A DNA stretch of 64,000 nt, from contig VICG01000002.1 of assembly GCA_008692225.1 (NCBI GenBank), forward strand, positions 3,143,001-3,207,000, written 5' to 3'. Source of the DNA: Monilinia fructicola (lineage: Eukaryota; Ascomycota; Leotiomycetes; Helotiales; Sclerotiniaceae). A program made the position numbers and the translations under genes. Position 1 is the stretch's first letter. Every line of letters begins with the position of its first letter. The notes below the pieces were generated by a model. It did no database searches. It saw nothing but the letters and a program-made list of their open reading frames with translations, and was not told the origin of the DNA. Shown here piece after piece: positions 37,184 to 48,200 of this stretch.

Positions 37184-37782
37184 GCAGAGTGAAACTACCA
37201 CTACGACTGAAGCTAGTAGTTCGAAAGGGCTATGAAGCGTATTAAGGAGTTATGGATATATGAGTGGATGTGTATCATGATTTGAGGTTGTGGGATGAGA
37301 TGTTGAATTTGAGATTTGGACTTGCATGGCTATGGGTGCATGTATTTGACTTGATGGATAAGATGCAATTTTGTATATAATAAGATACCACTGGCTTCTG
37401 TACTGCCTTTACCGTTCTTTTAATCACTTTTCGACGCTATGAAATGCTCTATCTTTCAAGCTCCACAATGCCCTTTTTCCATCCTCTCCCATTCTCTTGG
37501 GCTCTTTCCTTTCCTTTGACGTTGACTTTGACTTTATGCTTCTTGAAACAATGATGCGTACGCATCATCATCGAAGTTGGTAGCCCACCATCCCGTCTCC
37601 TGCACAAGATCGGTGCGTGGACACTGGACTGACTGGATGAATCACTCCCCCCTTCAAGTGCCCACCGCAATCTGCACTCCACTCCACTCCACTCCACTCG
37701 TCCCTCCCACGTGCACCCACCCCCGCAACACAACACCACACCATCCCCACCCCGCTCCATGAACGCGACTGTACTCAGTGTA
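37184..37782. other. Short intergenic region before the Tc1 element
   Basis: It holds the 3' flank of the membrane-protein gene and a CCACT repeat near 37676-37700. No gene is seen. Confidence 0.5.
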
Positions 37783-39288
37783 CTCTCCCCCCCCCGGAAT
37801 AAATGTTAAAATATGGACCAGATCCATTGGTATAGAATCTGAATTAAGTAAGTGATACAGGGGTAATTTAATCAATAGAATCTACTGGAATATTCTTTAA
37901 TTAATCCATATATTATCATCGATAGCAGAATAAAAGTGAAGATATACTAATTGCTTTTTTTGCTTAATTCTTAATACTCTTTAAATCAACGAAATAAAGC
38001 TTAATAAATATTGCTAATTTATTATATTCTAATAATCTTATACTATCTAATAATAAATTTAAATCAATTATAGCTTTTTAATACTTTTATACACCTTTAA
38101 GAAAGGCAAAAGCTAATAAAACAATTCAATTCAATCGAATTCAAATAAAAACAGCTTTTGATTTCAATTATTTAATATTAAAGATTCAAGCTAAATATAA
38201 TTATACTATTTAATAAATATAATTAGCCAAAATACAATTAACCCTTTAAAATTATAATAAAAAGTGTAATCTTTTTTTAATATTTACAAAAAAAAGATAG
38301 ATTAAAAGAATGGTTATTAATTTCTCTTTTTTATTAGTATATAAATTATATTTATATACCTTAACTTATTTTTTAAAGCTTTAATTTAATAAAATTAACT
38401 GGAAAGCTATTAAAATAAGCCTTTAATTTAAAGGGTATAATAAAAAAGTAATAAAAAGAAAAGGATTTTTTATTAATTTTATAATAATATTAGAAAGAGA
38501 AGCTTTCATTTAATAAGGTTTAATTTGGCTTAAAGAGAGGATTAGAAAATAGATCTTTTTAAACAAAATATAAGCATTTAGAGGAGCTTTTATATAAAGC
38601 TTTATTACTTACTTAAAAAATAATAACAATTGATATAATTCTATATATTTACAATATAAATATTTGAAAAAACCGGTATAAATGTTTTATAATACGATTA
38701 TTGATAAAAAAAAAAGTTTAGTATTTTTTTGAAAGAAAAAATAAAGTATTATAAATAACTTTAAATATAACTTAATTATATTAAAAATAATTTAATAATA
38801 ATTTTTATTAAAATATCCAAATAATAAGTATATATAAATGTAGAATAATGCTTTTTATTATAAATTAATTAAAATACAATAAGTACTTTAAAATCAAGGT
38901 ATTCCTTATATTTAATAATCATATTATTCTCCTAATTTTAATCTTATAGAATATATATAAAATTAAATGTAAAAATGGATTCAAAAACATTATTATAAAG
39001 CTTTTTATAAATATTTCAAAAATATCAAATTCCAAATTGAAATATATTATAAACAATATTTAGAATGCTATATTTAATAAGTATATTAAAATACTTTTAG
39101 ATTTATGATATAAACGTTATTAAACTATTATAAATGTTAAAAGTGGTTTTATAAGATATTAGAATATTTTCAATATAAAATTTTGAGCCTTAAAATTTTT
39201 GAATTAGGAAAGCAGTGAACCTTTCAATATGCCACATAAGCATTATAAATCTGATCCATATTTTAACATTTATTCCGGGGGGGGAGAG
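37783..39288 (+). mobile_element. Complete Tc1/mariner element, RIP-degraded
   Basis: The ends are inverted repeats of about 41 bp: 37783-37823 begins CTCT, a run of nine C, then GGAATAAATGTT. 39249-39288 is the inverse complement, with eight G and one other mismatch. TA flanks both sides (37781-37782 and 39289-39290). The 1506-bp length is typical of an autonomous Tc1-type transposon. The interior is extremely AT-rich and stop-ridden. At 38841-39010, however, the plus strand still reads NNA...NQGIPYI, then SPNFNLIEYI and KWIQKHYYKA. This is the degraded DNA-PxH...W-PPxSPDLNPIENVW end of a DDE transposase, with Asp to Asn and Trp to stop changes of the G-to-A/C-to-T kind produced by repeat-induced point mutation. 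It is non-functional. Confidence 0.9.
38841..39010 (+). pseudogene. RIP-mutated Tc1/mariner transposase C-terminal catalytic region
   Basis: Read from 38841 in frame, the segment keeps the spacing of the second and third catalytic blocks of Tc1/mariner transposases. It is interrupted by about nine TAA/TAG stops. The stops sit where Trp (TGG) or Gln (CAA) codons are expected, as repeat-induced point mutation would produce. Confidence 0.75.
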
Positions 39289-39424
39289 TACTGTATAATG
39301 TACATGGATACTGTAATTCGCCAAGCGCGCTTCCTTCCACACAGCACCCCACGGAAAAAAAGAAGAAAAAAAAATTCCCCAACCCCACTCTGCGAAGCTA
39401 CGCTCGGTCTCTCTCTCCTCTCCT

Positions 39425-39450
39425 CTGTTCTGTTCTGTTCTGTTCTGTTT
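39425..39450. repeat. TTCTG pentamer repeat
   Basis: About five copies of TGTTC in tandem between the Tc1 element and the tRNA gene. Confidence 0.75.
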
Positions 39451-39510
39451 TTTGTTGTCAGCGGATACTGTATATATGCTGTACTGAGAACGTCGGATGT
39501 CAGCAAGAGA

Positions 39511-39584
39511 GGCCGGATGGTGTAGTTGGTTATCACGTGTCCTTAACACGGACAAGGTCCTGGGATCGTGCCCCAGTCTGGTCA
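39511..39584 (+). tRNA. tRNA-Val (anticodon AAC), atypical T-loop
   Basis: The 74 nt fold as a cloverleaf: acceptor GGCCGGA with TCTGGTC (two G-U pairs), the D arm GTGTAGTTGGTTATCAC, and an anticodon stem TGTCC/GGACA with loop TTAACAC. The anticodon AAC reads valine codons. The variable loop is 5 nt, the T stem is CTGGG/CCCAG, and the discriminator is A. There is no intron. The T-loop is ATCGTGC instead of the usual TTCRANY, which reverses the T54-A58 pair to A54-T58 and weakens the internal B-box promoter. It may be a tRNA pseudogene or a variant copy. It sits 222 bp from the end of the Tc1 element. Confidence 0.75.
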
Positions 39585-39739
39585 TTGAATGTAACTTTTT
39601 TTTGTATTTTTTTTTGGCTTTTTATTGGTTCTTGGGGGCTTTAAGGAGGGGGAATATGGCCTTTCATTTTCCAAGGAGAAATCGCCTCCCCCTACTTCTC
39701 GCCACCCCCCCCCCTAATTTGGCCAGTATCTCACAATAA

Positions 39740-40630
39740 GAATATCTAGGTAGCCATATTAACGTATTCACCAATGACTTTGTAAAAGATGAATATGTAT
39801 TATCTAACTTCTAGCTCAAGCTTTTTTATTACGATTATCAATAGATTCTAAGAATCTTAAAAAAAAAATTTACGATTTTTTTTATAGAGAGTACTTATTA
39901 GAGAATACTAGAATTTTCGGTTTTGGATTTAGATTTGTATAGAAATTGGATACAAAATTAAAACTTAGTACGATTATATATTAGAGCGAGTTAATGAAGA
40001 TTAGAAAACTTAAATGGGAAAATTAAAGAAGGAGATCTTTAGAAGATCTTTTTTATATAGTATCGCTTGATTTAAGCTAAAGCTAGTCTTAAACGAAGGT
40101 GAGCGTAGTAATATATTACGCGCTCTAATGCGTAATATTCGTTGTAAGACTTTAAAAGAATATTTATAACTTTTTAAATAAAAATAATAATAAAAATTTA
40201 TTGATTAATAGATAATATATAGATTATTTAAATAATATATAACAATTTATAATTTATAAATAAACTTTAATTATAAATTTTTTATTTAAAGTTTTATTAT
40301 TCACATCTTAAAATCTATATTAGATGTTAATTATAAATAATAATATATTATTAAAATAATAAATTTTATTAAAATTAACTTTAAGATTTTATAAAAATTT
40401 ATAGATTATTTTTAACTATTTTTATTAAATAAATATATACTTTTTAAAAGATTTTAATTTTAAATATAACTCTTATATAAATTAAAAATTGAAATTTTTA
40501 TTTTTTATAATCTTTTCTTACTCTTTATTAAAAATAATAAAATTTTTAATTTTTTAGAATTTATTAATTTATATATATTAAATCATTATTTAAATTTTTA
40601 ATTAATTATTTTAATTATTCATCGAGTTAT
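39740..40630. other. AT-rich island, probable RIP-degraded repeat
   Basis: About 0.9 kb of very AT-rich sequence holds no open frame and no recognisable protein remnant. It contains a near-perfect palindrome at 40101-40125 (GAGCG...ATATAT...CGCTC). Composition matches the degraded Tc1 element, so a second RIP-treated repeat is likely. I found no terminal repeats. Confidence 0.55.
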
Positions 40631-42930
40631 TAATACCTTGGAACAACTATTTTTAGTGTGAAATGATGGCCAAATGGGGGGCGGGGGGTGAAGGCGACTT
40701 TATTGTTGAAGATGGGTGGCTGGGTGAGCGTTTCAGCTTGTGGTTTGACGTTTCGGTTGACGGTTGATGTCGCAACGGCGTTTGCACGCTTCGAGATGCC
40801 GAGCCGGGCTGGCTGCCGTGTTACATATTCATCCATCTACTCCGAGTGCTCTCCCTCGAGAATCTACGCACGCAGTAAATACATGTCAAACTGTGGCCGT
40901 CAGGCTGTGCTGCACCGGTGCGAATCCGGCGCGGCCGGTAGGATCATGGATGTCCCAAGCGCCGGTAGTTGTCTGTCTATTGGTGGCTCTAAGGTTCCTC
41001 CGTAAGTAGATCTTGCTTATGGGTCATGAGTCATGAGTTGGGAGTTATGAGTTATGAGTTACGAGTCTCGTGGGATGATGGATGCAGCGCCTACGCGTGC
41101 GTGCATGTTCGGGACTAGGTCATCTTTCGCAGCAGTAGCGCTGCGTCGCTCGGTTTTCCTTGGTTGTGCAATGTGCAGTGATTCAGACGAGCGTGGGAGA
41201 AAGAAGGCGGTTGGTTGGTCGTGCGGGTTTGCTGGCCGAATCTCTTCCCACGTCCGATACAGTACAGTAGTGTTCTGCCACCGTGTCCGATTGGGATGCC
41301 GGAGATGTGTACTCTGTAGAGGACGTCCTGCGCTAGAGGATGGGAGGTTCGTTGCGTCCATCTGTTCTTTGCGAACGTTTCGTGGTTGATAGATGACGAT
41401 TCGGGTGAGTATTTCGTCATGATGAATAAAGATATAAGAGTATGTATGGTCAAACAAACTTCTTTATACGCGGTTAGATTCGTATTGGAATTTTGGCTAT
41501 ATTAGCGAAATTAATTTCTTCATTGCTTTTTAGAAGTATAGAGAGGTTAAAAAATTATTCACATCAATATATCGTTTATTTTTATTTTTAAAATTTAATA
41601 ATTATAACTTAAAACACACTACCTAGGTATTGATTAAATAAAACTTTTACTATCCTAATAAGGATTTATTTATTATACAGTAGTTTTCATACTCCGTAGT
41701 TTAAATTTGGAATTTATATAAAACATATACGGAATCTATACGAAATCTATATAAGATATTATGCCTATTGTGATACACTAGAAACCCCCGCCCCGGCCTT
41801 TTGGGATCGGATTTGGTTAGTCGAATTTTTCGATTTGGTACAAACAAGTTTTCCGGTAGTTCTAGTGGTACGTACTGTAGTCATTTATGCGGATTATGAT
41901 GCGCTGTATTAAGGTTATGTGCAATAAAAGGTTCTCAGTTGGAATAATTAGCAACCTTTTAGATCCAGTCTAAAACCATTATGATGAAAACTTATTAATC
42001 GACTATGTGATAGAGTCCTCGTCAAATTGAGTTTGTGACGTCTTGTGGTATCTTGGTATTCAATGCCAGGCTTGGGGAAGGATATGGACTTTGCTACTTT
42101 GTATTTGGTTGTTTGTGTTGATTCATGAGGCTAGTGCCACCAGTGCTAGTCTACCTAGTACGACGGCATGTTGACAGGTGGAAGTAACAGTGTGCTACTG
42201 TGAATCATGTGGTTTTACTGCACTTGTCAATGGTTTCACGTCTAGAGTTATCTAGTTGATATACTGAGATGATCGTTCCGGTCTGAGTCGAGTTCGAGAT
42301 TGTGGTTTGTGATATCTATTACAAAAAAACGACGTGGTGTAGTTCATCTCTGGTTTTCTGAACCTCTAGTACTTGGAGAATTCAAGTATTTAATCCTCGT
42401 CTCTTCTCCTTTCCTTTCCTCTGCTCTTCTTTCTTTCGTATCCTGTGAAAGAATTACAATCTTCAGGTCCTGATATTGATATCTTTTGGTCTTCATCTTG
42501 GTTGATAGTCAATAATCATATTGAGAACCATTCATATAATAATAAACTGTTCCTACGCTGAGCTTCTTTACCTCATCTACTACAGAAGAATTGGTCTTGC
42601 CTCTGGATTTCAAGTATCTTGAAGTTGTCTCTCACACCTATCTAGTGGTACATTTCTTGGTTTATTTCCTCCTCGACTACCTTTCATATCCGCATCTTCT
42701 TCTTTTACAAAAAGATAAATAATTCTATGATAGACAGGTTCACATTCAAACTTTATCTTGGGTTGTGATCAAATGTAAGTCAAGCAAATCATTTTCAAAG
42801 GCTATGAGGGCAATTTACCCTGCTTGAGATACCTAACTGACATTGTTCTTACATACATCAACCACAACGAATTTTCATTATTTCTCTCCAAAATTGCGTT
42901 TTGATCAATCTCTTCTCAACATCAATTAAA
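40631..42930. other. Intergenic region upstream of F-box gene
   Basis: The region starts with a block of ordinary GC content (about 40650-41400) that carries TCATGAG/TTATGAG repeats near 41025-41065. An AT-rich stretch (41460-41770) and then probable promoter sequence follow. The open frames around 40700-41450 overlap on both strands without domain support. No gene is called. Confidence 0.45.
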
Positions 42931-44223
42931 ATGAACGAGATCGCAAGAATGATAATGGGGCTACTCAGGAAGATGAAATTTCTCCCGAAAGTTCCATCGT
43001 CCAGTTTCAGCACCCTTCCATCGGATGTTTTAGAATGCATAATGGATTTCATTCCTCACTGTTCTGCTGCTGCTTGTACCCTTACTTGCAAGAGCCTTAT
43101 GTGTACGTTCGGGGATAGATATATTGGGAAGCGTGAGTCTTTCCCATCGATTGAAGAATATGATATATTCTTGGAGCTGCTCGCTTTCGATATGCGAAGT
43201 GTTGTTGCATGTTCTGACTGTCATACACTTCATAGTATGAAGGCTTGGTGTCAAGGTGACGGCCCGTATAAAGGGTTGCTTCAAAATCTAACAGCAGGTC
43301 AGGATGTACTTCGAGATTCACCCTTCGTTAATACCGATTCCGAACTTTCATCGCGGGAGGATACATTATTGTCTGGTACCACTTATGCTAAGATGGCAAT
43401 GAAAAGATATCACGAAGACCCGAAGTGTACCAAGGTAACGGACTTTATATCCATGCCTAAGCCAATTATCTGTCAAGTTCCGGGGGGGCTTGTACAACTG
43501 ACTCACGAGGCATTTCGAGTGATCAAAGGATCTTTGATGCACCGTCGCCAGCGTATATGGACGCCGCTAGAGCAGTTTTCTGATTCGGATTTCAAAGACT
43601 TTGATGCCGATCACACTGCGATTGGCCCCTCCCGTCTCAGTATATGCACGCATATAAGACTTCCAGGAAAAATCACCGTTGGTGGACTTATTGAAAAAGG
43701 AAGATGTGGTGAATGCCGTACAGAGTTCTCCCTTGGGTTTAAAGAAATTTACGGTGGTCGATTTGCACTCTTCATTACAATATGGAAGGATTTTGGAAGT
43801 AGCTTGGAAGACGATGCGTGGCAACAGCATCAACCGCTGGCTCGACCTTCTGAAGATATTCCTTGGATATCAGCCTCATATGATAATCAGATGGTAATTT
43901 ATGCACCACCTCCTACAATATTTTATCTAGTGCAGACTCATCCTCAACTGCTGGAATTATCTTCCGCTTTCGAGGATGGGAGAAGATATCAGTACGACTC
44001 GGCCCTGACGCCCATCTACCAGTATGGAATGTTCAAGTACCAATGGAAACATTGGTGTTATAATGCAAGAATAATAAGTAAAGGCAAGACGCCGGACAAG
44101 CTTGAGATATCTGAATTTTCTTTTCGACGACTTGAGAAGCCTCAACGGCCTACTCCATCAGTTGCTAGTCTATTGAAAAGATGGCTGGCGCGGAACAAAA
44201 AAAAGTCAGTTGAAAAAGATTAG
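42931..44223 (+). CDS. F-box protein
   Basis: A single exon of 430 aa starts at the ATG of MNEIARMIMG. An in-frame TTG 30 bases upstream is not a credible start in a fungus. Residues about 25-65 (FSTLPSDVLECIMDFIPHCS, then TCKSL) form an F-box, the Skp1-binding module of SCF ubiquitin ligases. The remainder has no repeat structure that I recognise. It contains scattered cysteines, including CSDCHTLHSMKAWC (around residue 90) and a later GRCGEC, which could be a metal-binding or disulfide feature. This pattern is common in lineage-expanded F-box genes of Leotiomycetes. The C-terminus is basic. The target is unknown. The frame is intact, unlike the neighbouring hydrolase. Confidence 0.8.
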   Translation: MNEIARMIMGLLRKMKFLPKVPSSSFSTLPSDVLECIMDFIPHCSAAACTLTCKSLMCTFGDRYIGKRESFPSIEEYDIFLELLAFDMRSVVACSDCHTLHSMKAWCQGDGPYKGLLQNLTAGQDVLRDSPFVNTDSELSSREDTLLSGTTYAKMAMKRYHEDPKCTKVTDFISMPKPIICQVPGGLVQLTHEAFRVIKGSLMHRRQRIWTPLEQFSDSDFKDFDADHTAIGPSRLSICTHIRLPGKITVGGLIEKGRCGECRTEFSLGFKEIYGGRFALFITIWKDFGSSLEDDAWQQHQPLARPSEDIPWISASYDNQMVIYAPPPTIFYLVQTHPQLLELSSAFEDGRRYQYDSALTPIYQYGMFKYQWKHWCYNARIISKGKTPDKLEISEFSFRRLEKPQRPTPSVASLLKRWLARNKKKSVEKD

Positions 44224-44514
44224 GGCATGCTTTCGCCACGCTAGTTCTGAGGAAAGGGTTTAATAATTAATCAACGTCATAATATATTATCAACAAACTG
44301 TATAAAATCAACTTGATATCAATGCTGTGATTGATAAATTGATGTTAAAGTTACCGTTTTTACTGGAGGTTCGAACGTTGTTCTATTAGTCCTTACGATG
44401 TTTATGTGCGTGGGATACCCGCTAATGTTTTGGACCCCCATTCTTGTTCTCAAATTTACACCTTTGCTCTCATCTTCATCATCATCATCGCCTTGAAACA
44501 CTGGAAGAGCAAAG

Positions 44515-45474
44515 ATGGCGGATGTTTCACTCCCACCTCCCCTCCTCATAAATGGACTCTCTTATATTCCACCACCCCCAGCAAAAGCGTTCGAAGAAGA
44601 GTTCACTGGGATCCTCCCACCAGGAAAAGATATCCAGTCATCTCGCTGTATAATTCACTATTATTATTTCACGCCCAATGCCTCGCCAGATGCAAAACGA
44701 GTTCTCTTCATGGCATTGGAACCTGCGCAACAGGCATGGCGCCTCTCGCGCACCGTCTCGCCCCATCGGGCTCTCACGTCATCACCTCTGATCTCTGGGG
44801 CCATGGAAATTCATCTACTCCGCTCGAGCCACACATGCCGGCTCTGATGCACGCACACATGTTCGAGCTTCTCTCACGCGTGAAGGGGAGCACGGCGCAT
44901 GTTGTAGGGTTTAGCCTGGGGGAGGCATCCTCGCGACGTTTGCGGCATTGCATCCACAGGTTGTGGCGAGTGTGAATCTTGTCGCTGGCGCGGGGCTCTG
45001 GAAGAAACATGGAAGTGGGGGGTGGAGTGGCGTGCAGGTTGATGGGGCGTGGATCTTAGATGAGCGTAGTGAGCAGGTGATCATGGATCAGCTGGAAGGA
45101 GATGCGCCGTCCAGAGAGGGCTGGAAGGAGCGTTTCAAGAATGGTGCAATAGAATCCGATCCGATCGAGAGGTGGGAGAGGGAAAATCATCCTGGTCATA
45201 AGGCGAGTGTGATTAGCATTTTCAGGTATGGAAATATTTTCGCCCAACATGAATCCTATAGAAAGTTGGCGGAAAGTAATCTCAAGATCTTGGTGATTGT
45301 GGGCGATTATGATAGTTCATTTCCGCCGGAGTTTGTGAGGAGGAGTTGAGGGCGTTGGGTTGGAAGGGGGATGTTAAGCAGGTGGATGGGGCGGGGCATG
45401 GACTGGTTATATCGCATTCGAATGAAGTTGCCGGACTTATTGATGAATTCTGGGATGTGCACTGTGGAGATTAG
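44515..45474 (+). CDS. Alpha/beta hydrolase (three frame slips; possible pseudogene)
   Basis: The ATG at 44515 is followed by a fold with all the marks of an alpha/beta hydrolase. These are the oxyanion-hole HGIGTCATGMAPLA, strand VITSDLWGHGNS, the nucleophile elbow GFSLGG, an acid residue in VIVGDYDSSF, and the catalytic histidine in GAGHGL. The expected reaction is hydrolysis of an ester, lactone or related bond. The substrate cannot be told. Three shifts are required, each looking like one missing base: near 44704-44711 before HGIG, in the G5 run at 44918-44922 after GFSLG, and near 45334-45348 before EELRALGW. The total stays a multiple of three. All three triad residues survive, so sequencing loss is possible, but decay of a dispensable gene cannot be excluded. 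The corrected product is about 320 aa. Confidence 0.7.
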
Positions 45475-45802
45475 GTTTCACAATGACGGTGAACGGTTTC
45501 CTAGCCGCAAATCACGATATTTTCGAAACTCATGATTTTGTTAGGGTATCATCATTATTCATTCAAGTTAAAACTATCTAAGTAGTATGGGGTACTTTAT
45601 ATGTCTGGATCCCATGCTGAAACGCCGCTCTGCTGACCTATTGGTTTATACCCAGAAAATCAAACACTTAGCGCAACATTGGTCGGCGAATGGCACCGCC
45701 CATATACATTATATTAAAGGTAAAATCCTCTTTTGCAACCCCTCTGCCTTCCCCCTCTCCCTCAGTCGCATAAAATGTTGATCATTTTTCATTCCTTCTG
45801 AC

Positions 45803-46752
45803 CTAGACGGTTTGTTGACCGGTATACTTGTTTGCGGGATGAGATCTATCCTCCATAGCAACACCATCTCGGCTTCCAAAGGATGCGTCCTCAATGTGCT
45901 TTGTCTTTCCGTGAATAATAGCACTTGGATGACGAACATTGAAGATAACCATGGTCAAGAACATGAGGGTAGCATCAAAAACGTAGATGAAAACCTCAGT
46001 TGACAACAAATATCCATCACTTCCTTGAGCATACTCAACGATACGGAAAAGCGATCGAATCATGATGAAGGTACTGGCAACATATAGGATAAACAGATAT
46101 TGTTGCCAAGGTACTCCAGCAGCAGCAGCTCCACCCCCACCTCGGACAATTCGAAAATGGTAGACACCAGCCGTGACGATGAAGAAGCCGAAGAAGATAA
46201 CTTGCACAGCTAGACCACCCGTGATGATATTCTCACCGGTCTTGGCCTTGGATGCTGACTTGGTGCTTGCGAGCATACCACCACCAGTTGATTGCATGAG
46301 GAAAGAGATGACATCTCCAAAAACGAATAACTTGGTCAACCAACGTGCTGGGATGATGGAATATTGCTCTCCGTCGGTGAGAAGGATGATACGGCCAAGG
46401 ACCATGTAAATGGATGCAGCGAAGAAGGCGGGTGCAAGGAGAATCAGAAGGGATTGCATGACGTATGGTGGGGTGGTCCAGTCACCATAGTCTTGCTGAG
46501 AGGACAAAAGCCGACCGACGTAACCAATGGCTTCGACTGTGGGGGGTTAGATTAGTATGTGGAGGTGAAACAATCTGGAGAAGACTTACATAAACCCCCG
46601 ATGACAAAGGGGATGAAATACCATGTTCGTTTGGAGACTAACTGGTAAATGTGTAGGATAGCCGAGATGGCGAAGAGAACGACGAAGACGACAGCTGCGG
46701 CTAACGATGGCTCATAGTGATATAGCATGTATTTTCCTCCATCGGTCGACAT
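45803..46752 (-). CDS. RTA1-like seven-helix membrane protein
   Basis: Exons 46590-46752 and 45803-46536 are joined over a 53-nt intron (GTAAGT donor, CCACAG acceptor). They give 298 aa with an intact frame. Seven hydrophobic segments follow a short N-terminus (YHYEPSLAAAVVFVVLFAIS). The sequence contains the ARWLTKLFVFGDVISFLMQSTGGG block and FIMIRSLFRIVEYAQGSDGYLLSTE, hallmarks of the RTA1/RTM1/RSB1 family. Members sit in the plasma membrane and are linked to lipid-base export or resistance to toxic molecules such as 7-aminocholesterol. In many fungi they are large families with unknown ligands. The cytosolic tail is short and hydrophilic. An Upc2-like regulator lies 1.4 kb away in the divergent direction. 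Confidence 0.9.
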
Positions 46753-48200
46753 GATGACTAACGTGCCAATGTGTTGAGTTTATTAATGAGTGGGGATGGA
46801 AATTTATATGATTGGAAGATAGATGTCAAGGCTTTGAATTGCTTATTTTTCCGGGGAAAAGAAATAGGAAGAGAAAGAGTTGTGGATGAGACTATGATGA
46901 AGTGAAGAGAAGCATTTTGTGTAAGACAGCAGGAGATCTATATAGTATATGATGATTCAACAAAAGACGGCTATGTCGATACAGCTCGCTGCCGACTCGG
47001 ACTCGGGAACACTTGATTCGATTAGCCATATCAGGATTTGGGCGTTTCGTACTCGGATGTGAGATGGTGGAGCTTTCATGACATGCGGGATGCTGGCGCA
47101 TCGTACAGAATGCGCAATACCTTGTCGACTGATATGATGTATCAACACCTATCTCAAGAATGGAGTAGAATCTTGTGATAGGAAATTTTAGGTCGGGATT
47201 TTGTCAAATAATCCGCCTTGTGAAGTTTATCCTCCGATGCCATATCTTTGATATACAGTCAGTACAATACAGTACAGTACAGTCCAGCATGAAGTTGAAG
47301 ACAAGATATAGGACATAACCTTAATTTTCCTCGTCTATTTGCTTGGTTCGCATCTCCAAATCTAGAATTGAGAATGAACCATCCCAAAAGCTTGAGTGAA
47401 CCTACGGCAGTCATGATGATGACCGTGACCACCGAGATTTGGCTGATAAGTTATAACTTACAGTATAACCTGATGATACTTGTATGCTGTCGAAACTTAA
47501 ATAGAACAATCCACAATAAGCTAAGCCTTTCTCTCGGTCCTAGATTTTGCGGAGATTGAGGCAAAAAAGTATATACCCAAGATAATCATCCACTTTCATG
47601 TAATTTCAAATACATCTCGATAAACCCTCCAATTGAAAAGCTCTATTTAGCTATATCTACCTCGGTTGCCGGCAATGCCCAAATCAGGCTTAGCATAATT
47701 TCCCAAACTTGAGTTTTTTTGGTCGTCTTAATTCTAAACTAATGGAGGGAAATTCCATAAGTCGTCTAATTGGCTCGTCTAAGGAAAACTCCCTCATTAG
47801 ACAAAACTAACAAGACTTACAAGAGTCTCGGATTCTCGTACTTCGGGACTTCACCCTGTTCCTTCTTCACTAACTCCATATTATCATAACTGCACATTCG
47901 ATTTCACTGCCACTTCCACTTCCACAAGTGAAGGCAATCCTATACTGGTACTCATTTCTGGCTACATAATAGCTTCCGAAGTTCCATCTAGCGTGTCAAT
48001 TATTATCCCACCCAACATTCTGGAATTCTACTCCATATTCAAATTATATGTTTTAAAAAAAGCTGACGGGCAAAAAAAGCTGATGAGCAAAAAACTACCA
48101 GCTTTCTTTCATCATTTCTCGGATCTCGGGTCTCGCATTCTCGTTCCTCCCGTACACGTACATGACCTCCCACCGGGCAAATAGTACTTACTGCATTTAA
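46753..48200. promoter_or_regulatory. Divergent promoter region between RTA1-like and Zn2Cys6 genes
   Basis: A 1.45-kb gap lies between two divergent starts. It contains a CAGTA repeat near 47255-47282 and several CGG/CCG triplets suited to zinc-cluster binding. I see no well-formed CGG-Nx-CCG site that I would insist on. Confidence 0.35.

Noticed and set aside
39229..39585. Open frames spanning the right end of the Tc1 element and the tRNA
   Set aside because: They cross a transposon terminus and a tRNA gene and are shadows of those features.
40101..40125. 25-bp near-palindrome in the AT island
   Set aside because: It is isolated, with no matching partner or adjacent open frame, so no function can be argued.
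40688..41457. Overlapping frames of 100-130 codons on both strands between the AT islands
   Set aside because: No domain, no splice pattern, and both strands are open equally; this reflects local GC content.
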